From: Methanococcoides sp. LMO-2
GTDB lineage: Archaea; Halobacteriota; Methanosarcinia; Methanosarcinales; Methanosarcinaceae
Assembly: GCF_038432375.1 (NCBI RefSeq)
Contig: NZ_JBCAUS010000007.1
Location: 124,001 to 188,000, forward strand
Direction: 5' to 3'
Length of the DNA: 64,000 bases
A model generated the notes under the pieces. It saw only the letters and a program-made list of their open reading frames with translations. It was not told the DNA's origin and ran no database searches. This document shows positions 55,527-63,347 of the stretch, piece after piece. The translations under genes and the position numbers were made by a program. Within the stretch, counting starts at the first letter, position 1. Each line of letters begins with the position of its first letter.

Positions 55527-56015
55527 TCAGACCCCCTGCTCCGCCATGTCAGAGATCTGTCCGATGAGTTCAGAGGTCTCGTTCATTAGCTCAAGGGTTC
55601 TCTCAATAGTCTTGAAATCGATTTCCTGAGAACTTGTTTCCACAAACTCCCCAAACTCGTAGGACCGCTGGAGAAAGTCCCTGTACTCAGTTGCAACACC
55701 CTCTACGGAAGAAGATAAAGAGAACCCATCCAGTTCCTCAAGATACATCCCAGAGTCCTCCCTGAGCTTTATACCGCTTTCCCTGAGCAGAACCTCATCC
55801 CGTTCGGAAGATGCGGCCTTGATCGCTTCATAGTCATCCAGGATGACCCCTGCAGAATCTGAGGCCCATCTCAGGAAATCGATGTCCTCCATGGTCTGCG
55901 ATACCGAACCTTCGATATCATCCACGCCATTCCCAATATCCTCACAGCCTGCAGCTGATAATGAAAAGACAACGATCAGCAATAAGACAACATTTCGACA
56001 AAGACCTGGTTTCAT
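55527..56015 (-). CDS. Small secreted lipoprotein, unknown function
   Basis: A 162-residue protein with an N-terminal signal (VVLLLIVVFSLSAAGC) and lipobox Cys about 24. The mature part is almost all helical and acidic (QTMEDIDFLRWASDSAGVILDD, LNETSELIGQISDMAEQ). No family is recognised. It faces the purP terminator and shares no tight operon. Confidence 0.75.
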   Translation of the reverse strand: MKPGLCRNVVLLLIVVFSLSAAGCEDIGNGVDDIEGSVSQTMEDIDFLRWASDSAGVILDDYEAIKAASSERDEVLLRESGIKLREDSGMYLEELDGFSLSSSVEGVATEYRDFLQRSYEFGEFVETSSQEIDFKTIERTLELMNETSELIGQISDMAEQGV

Positions 56016-56073
56016 AATATATTCCCTAACTTTTCAATAAAAGGTAAATGGATAGGTAGATCCAGCAATATAC

Positions 56074-56694
56074 TCAGGCAGTTATCGATATATAAATATT
56101 GACCAGAAACTGCACGGCAAGCATTCCCAGAAGGGCTGCAAACGGAACGGTGAGGTTGTCATGGCTACCGGAACGGGATTCCACATACATGCCTGTGATA
56201 GCACCAGCCAGGGCGGTCGGGCCTGCAAAGGGCAAACTGCATATCGCTGCCCCCAGGATTCCCGCAATGGTTCCTTCAATTGTCTTCGACGAACTACCAT
56301 AGCACATCTTCCCGTGTATACCCACCATGGTGGCCAGGCCATCACCAACTGCAAGGACTACAATGGAAGCATAACAGATACCCTCATCCAGTCTGTATGA
56401 TAGCAACAGGAGCGATAGTATTGAGAGTAGATATAGCAGGGGCTCAATGGCAAATTCCTCATACTCATTCTTCCTCCAGAGGAGCCTGAAAAATGAGTAG
56501 CCCCTTATTTTGGGCTTGATCAGCTCGATCCCGAGAAAAAGAAGTGTGAGGAACAGGACAAATCCCAATGCGACCTCCTTTCCCGAATAGATTGCCAGAA
56601 TCGGGAAAAGAGCACCGGAGAGGTGCACTATTTTTCTTAGCCTGAGATAGGAAAGGAATCTGGGGACAGTACATGCAAAGTTTTTCAGCACCAT
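56074..56694 (-). CDS. CTP-dependent polyprenol/dolichol kinase-like membrane protein
   Basis: A 206-residue protein with about six or seven membrane helices. The C-terminal half matches the SEC59/phosphatidate cytidylyltransferase-like group: IVVLAVGDGLATMVGIHGK, SSSKTIEGTIAGILGA and ESRSGSHDNLTVPFAALLG. In eukaryotes and some archaea such enzymes phosphorylate dolichol, the glycan carrier for AglB; that role is inference here. It is divergent from the HerA-like gene. Confidence 0.82.
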   Translation of the reverse strand: MVLKNFACTVPRFLSYLRLRKIVHLSGALFPILAIYSGKEVALGFVLFLTLLFLGIELIKPKIRGYSFFRLLWRKNEYEEFAIEPLLYLLSILSLLLLSYRLDEGICYASIVVLAVGDGLATMVGIHGKMCYGSSSKTIEGTIAGILGAAICSLPFAGPTALAGAITGMYVESRSGSHDNLTVPFAALLGMLAVQFLVNIYISITA

Positions 56695-56743
56695 TTGTTC
56701 ACCGGTGAAAAATCATATATGCATAGTTATTGATTAGAACTCA

Positions 56744-58027
56744 ATGATAAACCTAAAGGATGACATTCAGGCAGGAGTGGTCAAAAAACGATACATACTC
56801 GGCAGGAGGGATGAAAATGAGGATGGTGTGCTGGATATCGGCAGGTACCTTGCACTTGACAGGTCCTCAGGTTCACATGTTGCCATTGATGCACTGAAAC
56901 CACACGCTATCCTGATATGCGGCAAAAGAGGATATGGGAAGTCCTACACCATGGGCGCCCTAATAGAGGAGATCTCCCTTTTACCGGAAAACATCAGGCA
57001 GAACCTTGCATCCCTGGTTATCGATACAATGGGAATTTTCTGGACCCTGGGCAGAGGGAACGATCCACAGAAAGAGCTATTGCAGGAATGGAACATGGAA
57101 CCTGCAGGGTTTGACGCAGAGGTCTTTGTGCCTGCAGGCCATGTGGATGAATACACGGAAAGGCATATCGAGGTGACACCGTTCTCCATACCTGTGGCGC
57201 AATTACATGGTTACGACTGGTGTGAACTATTCAGCATAAAGACCACTTCCCCTCTTGGAGTGCTTCTGGTAAGAATAATCGAGGAAATGAGGGAAAGTAA
57301 TGAGAGCTTTTCCTTCAAAGATATCATCAGCAGGATCAATGCGGACGACAGGTCCGATGACGTCACAAAGATGGCTGCTGAGAACTACCTGAGGACAGCA
57401 GCCTCATGGGGAGTATTTGAGAAAGATGCCTGCGGCATTTCCGAACTTATCAGAAAGGGATGCACTTCGGTACTCGATGTGAGCAGCATCGAAGACAAGG
57501 TCGTGCGCTCCGCAGTTGTCGGGATCATTGCCAGGGACACCTACAACAGGCGTCTTAAGGAGAGGCGCTCCTACGAGAGAATGGCCATGGGAGATGAGGA
57601 TATAGAGCAGAAGATGCCCATGGTATGGATGTTCATCGATGAGGCGCACCTCTTCGTGCCCTCGCAGGGAGAAACACTGGCATCGGATGTCCTGATCAAC
57701 GAATGGGTACGACAGGGAAGGCAGCCGGGACTGTCAATAATATTCGCGACCCAGAGACCTGCGGCACTGCATCCGGATATTATATCCCAGTCAGACATAG
57801 TGATATGCCACAGGCTTACCGCAAGAGATGATATTGAGGCACTGGAAGCGATCCGGCCCACATACATGAAGGAGAACATCGGGGATGCCATCAGGAAGAT
57901 GGGACTTGAGAGAGGCATAGCATTCGTTGTGGATGACACCTCGGAGAGCACGCACCTTGTAAAGATCAGGCCAAGATACAGCTGGCATGGCGGGAACGAA
58001 CCAAGTGCATTGAATGAAAGGAGATGA
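56744..58027 (+). CDS. HerA-like ATPase (FtsK/HerA superfamily)
   Basis: A 427-residue P-loop ATPase. A small N-terminal barrel-like part precedes Walker A ILICGKRGYGKSYTMGALI, and Walker B is VWMFIDEAHLFVPS, followed by WVRQGRQPGLSIIFATQRPAALHPDIISQSDIVICHRL and an arginine finger region. HerA enzymes translocate DNA, often with NurA, which is not adjacent. The stop overlaps the ATG of the M29 peptidase by four bases (58024-58027). Confidence 0.9.
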   Translation: MINLKDDIQAGVVKKRYILGRRDENEDGVLDIGRYLALDRSSGSHVAIDALKPHAILICGKRGYGKSYTMGALIEEISLLPENIRQNLASLVIDTMGIFWTLGRGNDPQKELLQEWNMEPAGFDAEVFVPAGHVDEYTERHIEVTPFSIPVAQLHGYDWCELFSIKTTSPLGVLLVRIIEEMRESNESFSFKDIISRINADDRSDDVTKMAAENYLRTAASWGVFEKDACGISELIRKGCTSVLDVSSIEDKVVRSAVVGIIARDTYNRRLKERRSYERMAMGDEDIEQKMPMVWMFIDEAHLFVPSQGETLASDVLINEWVRQGRQPGLSIIFATQRPAALHPDIISQSDIVICHRLTARDDIEALEAIRPTYMKENIGDAIRKMGLERGIAFVVDDTSESTHLVKIRPRYSWHGGNEPSALNERR

Positions 58028-58974
58028 GAATAATGGATATGAAGAAAAGTGCTGACATGGTGATCAACACCTGCATGGGTGCAAAGGAAGGGGAAACTGT
58101 GCTTATCGTGACCGATACATGCACAGATGAGAAGATAACGAAGGCATTGTATACCTCAGCAGTCGATGCCGGATGCGAGGCACTGCTACTTACGATGGAA
58201 CCAAGGGCACAGCATGGTGCCGAACCACCTGCACTTGTTGAAGAAGCCATGAAGAACGCCGATGTACTGCTCGCCCCGGCATCAAAGTCACTTACCCACA
58301 CAAAGGCACGCAAACATGCATCCGAGAACGGAACAAGGACCGCTACAATGCCGGGAATTACCATCGGGATGATGGAGGAAGGCGGCCTGAACGCGGATTA
58401 TGAGAAGATCAACAGCCTTGCGGATGAGCTTCTTGAGACACTTAAGGGGTCAAAAGAAGTGCGCATCACCACGGAACTTGGAACTGATCTTGTCATTGAT
58501 GTCGACGGCGGAGAATGGATGGCAGACACTGGCATGTGCCAGGAAAAAGGCCAGACCACCAACCTGCCGGCAGGGGAGATGTACATCGCTCCGAAGAACG
58601 TGAACGGTAAAGCCGTTATCGATGGTTCCATGGCAGGTATCGGATTGCTTGAAGAACCACTGGTCATCGATATCCGGGACCGTAAGGCTGTGAGCTTTGA
58701 AGGCGAAGGAGCTGAAAAGCTTGAAGAGATGGTTAACAGGGTAGAACCCGATGGAAGAAACATTGCCGAGCTGGGAATAGGCATCAATTCCGCTGCAATG
58801 CTCATCGGCGTGATCCTTGAGGACGAAAAGGTGGGCGGTACCATACACATTGCACTGGGAGACAATTCCACTTTCGGAGGAGATGTTTCCGTTGACCTTC
58901 ATCTGGACGGTATTATCACAGGACCGAAAGTGCTTGTTGATGGCAAGGACCTGAAAGTAGAACGCTTTGCATGA
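58024..58974 (+). CDS. M29-family aminopeptidase (AmpS-like)
   Basis: A 316-residue protein. The N-terminal domain EGETVLIVTDTCTDEKITKALY and the C-terminal GELGIGINSAAMLIGVILEDEKVGGTIHIALGDNSTFGG carry the M29 pattern, with Glu, His and Asp as metal ligands. The last H in HIALGDN and the later LHLDGII fit. It is shorter than bacterial AmpS (about 400), as in archaeal members. Coupled to the HerA-like gene by overlap, although no common role is known. Confidence 0.87.
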   Translation: MRIMDMKKSADMVINTCMGAKEGETVLIVTDTCTDEKITKALYTSAVDAGCEALLLTMEPRAQHGAEPPALVEEAMKNADVLLAPASKSLTHTKARKHASENGTRTATMPGITIGMMEEGGLNADYEKINSLADELLETLKGSKEVRITTELGTDLVIDVDGGEWMADTGMCQEKGQTTNLPAGEMYIAPKNVNGKAVIDGSMAGIGLLEEPLVIDIRDRKAVSFEGEGAEKLEEMVNRVEPDGRNIAELGIGINSAAMLIGVILEDEKVGGTIHIALGDNSTFGGDVSVDLHLDGIITGPKVLVDGKDLKVERFA

Positions 58975-59114
58975 GATATTCCGGACCTGCAGCTTTGTGA
59001 CCGGGTCATTTATTGACACGGAAATATTTTTCCGGTAGAAAGTACTTAAATAACTGAAAGATATTATCTGAGCAAAGAATTCACGATCATTTGAAAATTT
59101 CACCGGTGATTATA

Positions 59115-59597
59115 ATGAAAGGAAGAGTATGGAAGTTCGGAGATGACGTTGACACTGATGCCGTTATCCCTGGAAGATACCTCGTGATGAACACTCCCGA
59201 GGAACTTGCCCCGTATACCTTTGTCGGGGTACGCCCGGAATTTGCTGAAAATGTCAAGGAGAACGACATCGTTGTTGCAGGCAACAACTTCGGATGCGGA
59301 TCTTCAAGAGAACACGCACCAATCGCCCTCAAGGGAACAAAGGTCGGATGCGTTATCGCAAAGTCCTTTGCAAGGATCTTCTTCAGGAACGCGATCAACA
59401 TTGGTGTTGCGCTCCTTGAGTGCCCTGACACCGACAAGATCGATGATGGGGATGAGATCTCCGTAGACTTTGAATCCGGTACTATTGAGAACCTTACAAA
59501 AGGCGAGAAGTACCAGGCTACACCTTTACCTGATTTTGTCCGCGGTATCGTAGATGCAGGCGGATTAAAGGAATACACAAGGAAGATCATTGATTGA
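59115..59597 (+). CDS. leuD: 3-isopropylmalate dehydratase small subunit (YLVM loop)
   Basis: A 160-residue aconitase small-domain protein, paralogue of 25914-26414. FGDDVDTDAVIPGRYLVM places YLVM at residues 22-25, the hydrophobic loop of isopropylmalate dehydratase rather than the YLRT of homoaconitase. [19 protein letters not shown] and [15 protein letters not shown] follow. GGTGAT before the ATG at 59115 sets the start; the TTG at 59091 is rejected. LeuB follows 105 bases later, so the pair serves leucine synthesis (inference). Confidence 0.88.
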   Translation: MKGRVWKFGDDVDTDAVIPGRYLVMNTPEELAPYTFVGVRPEFAENVKENDIVVAGNNFGCGSSREHAPIALKGTKVGCVIAKSFARIFFRNAINIGVALLECPDTDKIDDGDEISVDFESGTIENLTKGEKYQATPLPDFVRGIVDAGGLKEYTRKIID

Positions 59598-59620
59598 TCT
59601 TGCCTTTCCTTTTTGTTCTT

Positions 59621-59643
59621 AACGTTCGATGCCTATCGACGTT
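59621..59643. repeat. Inverted repeat between leuD and leuB
   Basis: AACGTTCGAT (59621-59630) and ATCGACGTT (59635-59643) pair with one bulged base, around GCCT. A T-run (59608-59614) lies before it. It could be a hairpin that reduces readthrough into leuB, or an operator. Confidence 0.35.
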
Positions 59644-59702
59644 CACGCTAACTGAATAAAATATGAAGATCTAAATCTTGAATAACCAATTGGAGGAAAT
59701 TT

Positions 59703-60830
59703 ATGGCACAATATAAAGTACCAGTCCTGCCTGGTGACGGTATCGGCCCTGAGATCATAGCTGAGGGTAAGAAGGTCATCGACGCAGCTGGAGAGAAGTT
59801 CGGATTCGATGTTGACTGGATAGAGTTCCCACACGGTGCAGACCACTATCTTGAGACAGGCGAACTCATATCCGAGGATTCACTTAAAGAGCTTTCAGAC
59901 TACGAGGCGATCTATCTCGGTTCCATCGGAGATGACAGGATCGCACCCGGTGTACTTGAGAAAGGTATCCTGCTCGCTGCAAGGTTCTACTTCGACCAGT
60001 ACATCAACCTGCGTCCTATCAAGCTTCTGGAAGGCGTATGGTGCCCACTCAAGGACAAGACCCCTGCAGACGTTGACTTCGTTGTTGTCAGAGAGAACAC
60101 CGAGGACTTCTACATCGGTATCGGCGGACGTGCAAAGTCCGGCATGAGCAAGGACCTGCTTGAGGTCAACAGGACACTCTACAACGCTAAGTTCGGACTT
60201 GACATAGAGACCGACAGCGAGGAGATCGCATACCAGATCGGTATGATCTCAAAGGAAGGTACACAGAGAGTAATGGAATACTCCTTCGACCTTGCTGAGA
60301 AGAGGAACAAGCACGTTTCATCCGTTGACAAGGCAAACGTTCTTTCAGACATCTACGGATTCTGGAGAGAGGAGTTCAACGCAATTGCTGAGAAACACCC
60401 TGATGTCAAGACAGACTTCAACTTCGTTGACGCTATCACCATGTGGTTCGTCAAGAATCCAGAGTGGTTCGACGTTGTCGTTACACCGAACATGTTCGGT
60501 GACATCATCACTGACCTTGGTGCAATGGTACAGGGCGGTCTTGGACTCGCACCTGGTGGAAACATCAACCCGAACGGTACAAGCATGTTCGAGCCTATCC
60601 ACGGTTCAGCTCCAAAGTACAAGGGCCAGAACAAGGTCAACCCTATCGCAACCATCTGGGCAGGCGCAATGCTCATCGAACAGCTCGGTGAGAAAGAAGC
60701 TGCAGACTCCATCGTCTCTGCTATCGAGCAGAACATCAAGGAAGCAAAGGTCCAGACCTACGACATGGGCGGCTCAAACACTACCACCAATGTTGGTGAC
60801 GACATCGCAAGGATCCTGCTCGAGCAGTAA
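59703..60830 (+). CDS. leuB: 3-isopropylmalate dehydrogenase-type enzyme
   Basis: A 375-residue beta-decarboxylating dehydrogenase, longer than its paralogue at 24028. [19 protein letters not shown], then [24 protein letters not shown] as substrate helix, [62 protein letters not shown] and [15 protein letters not shown]. The sequence resembles the IPMDH/tartrate dehydrogenase group. Codon use is strongly biased (GAC, AAC, AAG), which points to high expression. TTGGAGG precedes the ATG. Isocitrate as substrate cannot be ruled out by sequence. Confidence 0.88.
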   Translation: MAQYKVPVLPGDGIGPEIIAEGKKVIDAAGEKFGFDVDWIEFPHGADHYLETGELISEDSLKELSDYEAIYLGSIGDDRIAPGVLEKGILLAARFYFDQYINLRPIKLLEGVWCPLKDKTPADVDFVVVRENTEDFYIGIGGRAKSGMSKDLLEVNRTLYNAKFGLDIETDSEEIAYQIGMISKEGTQRVMEYSFDLAEKRNKHVSSVDKANVLSDIYGFWREEFNAIAEKHPDVKTDFNFVDAITMWFVKNPEWFDVVVTPNMFGDIITDLGAMVQGGLGLAPGGNINPNGTSMFEPIHGSAPKYKGQNKVNPIATIWAGAMLIEQLGEKEAADSIVSAIEQNIKEAKVQTYDMGGSNTTTNVGDDIARILLEQ

Positions 60831-61157
60831 ATCCAGCATATCAATATTTTCTTTTTTGCCTTCACGTCTGCAAAGGCGTGGAGGAACTTTCATTTTAGGG
60901 AGCTTTGGTTTTAGAGATAGTACTCCATCCTATTGAGCAGAGAGAACAGCTGAAAGCTTATCACTGAACATGGATGTTTAGTTCTGGCCGATCAACACCA
61001 CCACAACCAGTTAGTGAAGCGTTTATCGATGGCATGCTCCAAACAGACATCCAAAAAAAGGAAACTATATATGAGCAGGAACGAGATATATGATAATGGG
61101 CACAAATCGTGTTCCATTGATACAAAATAATAAAAGGGACTATTGTGGGGAACGGTC
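60831..61157. other. 327-base intergenic region between leuB and the PARIS-like pair
   Basis: Besides the T-run at 60847-60857 it has no ORF. TATA-like AACTATATATG occurs at 61063-61073 and AGATATATGA at about 61084-61093, either of which could start the ATPase gene. The GGGG at 61146-61149 is its ribosome binding site. No integrase, att-like repeat or tRNA end is seen. Confidence 0.4.
60847..60857 (+). terminator. T-rich terminator after leuB
   Basis: TTTTCTTTTTT begins 17 bases after the stop of leuB, with a small GCCTT/AAGGC hairpin just after (60858-60877). Archaeal RNA polymerase stops at such T-runs. Confidence 0.4.
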
Positions 61158-62513
61158 ATGAAGATAAAGAGAATAGTAGTAAAGAACCTTTTTGGGACGT
61201 TCGATCATGATATCCCGCTGAATATGGAAGAGCATATCACCATTCTTCACGGGCCGAATGGTATCGGCAAGACCGTGCTGCTCCAGATGCTCAATTCTCT
61301 TTTCCGTTCCAACTACTTCGAACTCCACCGCATCCCTTTCAGCAAACTGACAGTTGAGTTCAGTGACAGGAGCAAACTCGTTGTGAAGAAAAAGATCCAT
61401 CTGGATGAAAATACTCCACACCCACCGGAAGATAATTCCTACAGGGAACTGGGATTTGAACTGCTGAGGCCAGGAAAAAAGAAACAGCGCTATACTGTCA
61501 AACCCATCGACATCGAGGAAGTCTTCTCATCTTTCAAGGTCGAGCACATGATACCCGAACTTGAAAGGATCGATAACGATACATGGGTCCACTTCACCAC
61601 GCAGGAAAAACTAACATCTGAGGAAGTGATGAACCTTTTCAGTGATCGCCTTCCCCAGAAAAGAAAGGATGAACCTGCATGGCTCAAGAACGCACTGAAC
61701 TCGATCAATATCTGTTTTATCAAGACGCAGCGACTTCTAAGCATTTCATACTCTCAACCGGTGGAAACCGAGAGAAAGACAGCGGTTACCCCTTCGGTTA
61801 TCAGTTATTCCGAAGAGCTGGCAAACCTTATGCAGAAGAAACTTGCCGAGTATGCAACCCTTTCCCAATCCCTTGACCGTACCTTCCCTACGCGGATGTT
61901 AAAGAACGGGGAGCACCCTGAAACATCCATAGATGATCTTAAAAAGGAATTAAGGGAGCTTGAACAAAAGCGCAAGTGCCTGATCGATGCTGGATTCATT
62001 GATACCGAGGAAGGAATTGACGTTGATGAGCTCAAGGAGATCAGTGAAAAGAACAAGAACTTCCTGCAACTGTACATCGGGGATGTCGAACAGAAGCTCA
62101 GCGTCTTTGATGAGCTTACCCGGAGGATAGACCTCCTTATCAGGATCATCAATTGCAGGTTCCTTTACAAGAAATTATCCGTGAACAAAAAGGATGGTTT
62201 CATATTCACAACCTCAGAGGACATGCGCCTCTCCCCTACCAAACTATCTTCAGGAGAACAGCAGGAACTTGTCCTGTTCTATGAACTGTTGTTCCATGTA
62301 GACCCTGAATCCCTGATACTCATTGACGAACCTGAGATCTCACTGCATGTCCTGTGGCAGCAGCAATTCCTCAGGGACCTGCAGTCAATAACAGAACTAG
62401 CTGGCTTCGACATCCTCATTGCTACGCATTCGCCACAGATCATACATGACCGCTGGGACCTCACCGTCGAACTTAGAGGACGTGACGATGAAGAAATACC
62501 TGACAGCCGATGA
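61158..62513 (+). CDS. ariA: AAA ATPase, AriA-like (PARIS defence system candidate)
   Basis: A 451-residue ABC/SMC-type ATPase. Walker A is GPNGIGKT (residues 32-39), the signature LSSGEQQELVLFYELL, Walker B SLILIDEPEISLHVLWQQQFL and the His switch IATHSPQIIHD. Between them is a coiled-coil insertion (DDLKKELRELEQKRKCLIDAG and DELKEISEKNKNFLQ). No nuclease domain is fused. The next gene overlaps by 26 bases and encodes a DUF4435 protein. AAA ATPase plus DUF4435 is the make-up of PARIS, where AriA holds AriB until a phage trigger appears. The start at 61158 follows GGGGAACGGTC. Confidence 0.85.
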   Translation: MKIKRIVVKNLFGTFDHDIPLNMEEHITILHGPNGIGKTVLLQMLNSLFRSNYFELHRIPFSKLTVEFSDRSKLVVKKKIHLDENTPHPPEDNSYRELGFELLRPGKKKQRYTVKPIDIEEVFSSFKVEHMIPELERIDNDTWVHFTTQEKLTSEEVMNLFSDRLPQKRKDEPAWLKNALNSINICFIKTQRLLSISYSQPVETERKTAVTPSVISYSEELANLMQKKLAEYATLSQSLDRTFPTRMLKNGEHPETSIDDLKKELRELEQKRKCLIDAGFIDTEEGIDVDELKEISEKNKNFLQLYIGDVEQKLSVFDELTRRIDLLIRIINCRFLYKKLSVNKKDGFIFTTSEDMRLSPTKLSSGEQQELVLFYELLFHVDPESLILIDEPEISLHVLWQQQFLRDLQSITELAGFDILIATHSPQIIHDRWDLTVELRGRDDEEIPDSR

Positions 62514-63339
62514 TATAGCCAATAGCGCCAGAATGATGCGAACCCAGTATAGCGGGAGCATCGTGATAATCGAAGGCAGCACCGATATGAGGCTGTACAA
62601 GCGCTTTGTGGATGACAGGAAATGCAGGCTTATTCCTGCCAACGGCAAGGAGAACGCTATTAAGGTCGTTAATATCCTTGAAAGATCGAATTTTGAAGGG
62701 ATACTGACGATAGTTGATGCCGATTTCTGGCGACTTGACGGAGTTGATTTTGAAGAAAGGAATGTTCTTGTCACCGATACACACGACCTTGAAACAATGC
62801 TCATCGAATCGGAAGCACTCGACAGGCTCCTGGAAGAGTTCGCAGCACCTTTCAAACTCCAGAAAATAAAAACTCCTGTGAGAGAGTTACTCCTTGAGGC
62901 GGCTATGCCCATAGGACTTTTCAGATGGCTTTCCTCATCCTCAAAGGATAAGCTATCACTAAGGTTCAAGGACATGCATTTCGACAGCTTCATGGAGAAG
63001 TTCCCGCTATCTGTCAATATCAGGCACATGATCAGAGAGGTCAAGGAGAACTCACATGAGTACTCACTGAACGAAAAGAAGGTCAAGAAAAAGATCATCG
63101 GCCTTCTTAAGGAAGAACACGATCCCTGGCAGGCATGTTCGGGTCATGATATAGTAGAGATACTTGCATTCGGACTACGAGAGGTTTTCGGCAACTCCGA
63201 TTCCCGCTATGCTACAGAAGGTATCGTTGACAGGAGCCTGAGGCTCGCCTATGACATAACGATGTTCCGGGAAACTGAGCTTTACCGATCGATACAGGAA
63301 TGGGAAGAACAGAACCAGCCCTTTGTGGTACTTCAGTAA
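62488..63339 (+). CDS. ariB: DUF4435 TOPRIM-like protein, AriB-like effector
   Basis: A 283-residue protein. The N-terminal TOPRIM-like part has VIIEGSTDMRLYKRF with Glu29, then LTIVDADFWRL with Asp77 and Asp79, and VTDTHDLETML, the DUF4435 mark. These acids suit metal-dependent RNA cleavage. In E. coli PARIS, AriB is a TOPRIM RNase that cuts tRNA-Lys after phage Ocr releases it; whether the same target applies here is unknown. The ATG at 62488 is inside the ATPase gene after GGACGTGACG, showing tight coupling. The earlier frame start at 62419 is rejected. Confidence 0.85.
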   Translation: MKKYLTADDIANSARMMRTQYSGSIVIIEGSTDMRLYKRFVDDRKCRLIPANGKENAIKVVNILERSNFEGILTIVDADFWRLDGVDFEERNVLVTDTHDLETMLIESEALDRLLEEFAAPFKLQKIKTPVRELLLEAAMPIGLFRWLSSSSKDKLSLRFKDMHFDSFMEKFPLSVNIRHMIREVKENSHEYSLNEKKVKKKIIGLLKEEHDPWQACSGHDIVEILAFGLREVFGNSDSRYATEGIVDRSLRLAYDITMFRETELYRSIQEWEEQNQPFVVLQ

Positions 63340-63347
63340 AAGCGATC

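Noticed and set aside
56744-58974. HerA-like ATPase as a defence system
   Set aside because: Known HerA defence pairs use SIR2, DUF4297 or nuclease partners; the neighbour here is an M29 peptidase, so there is no support.
60292-60936. Plus-strand ORF of 214 codons rich in Ser and Thr
   Set aside because: It is a shifted frame of leuB; the strong codon bias of leuB produces the open shadow.
61158-63339. OLD/Gabija-type assignment of the ATPase pair
   Set aside because: The ATPase has no fused TOPRIM nuclease and the partner is DUF4435, not a UvrD-like helicase, so PARIS fits better.
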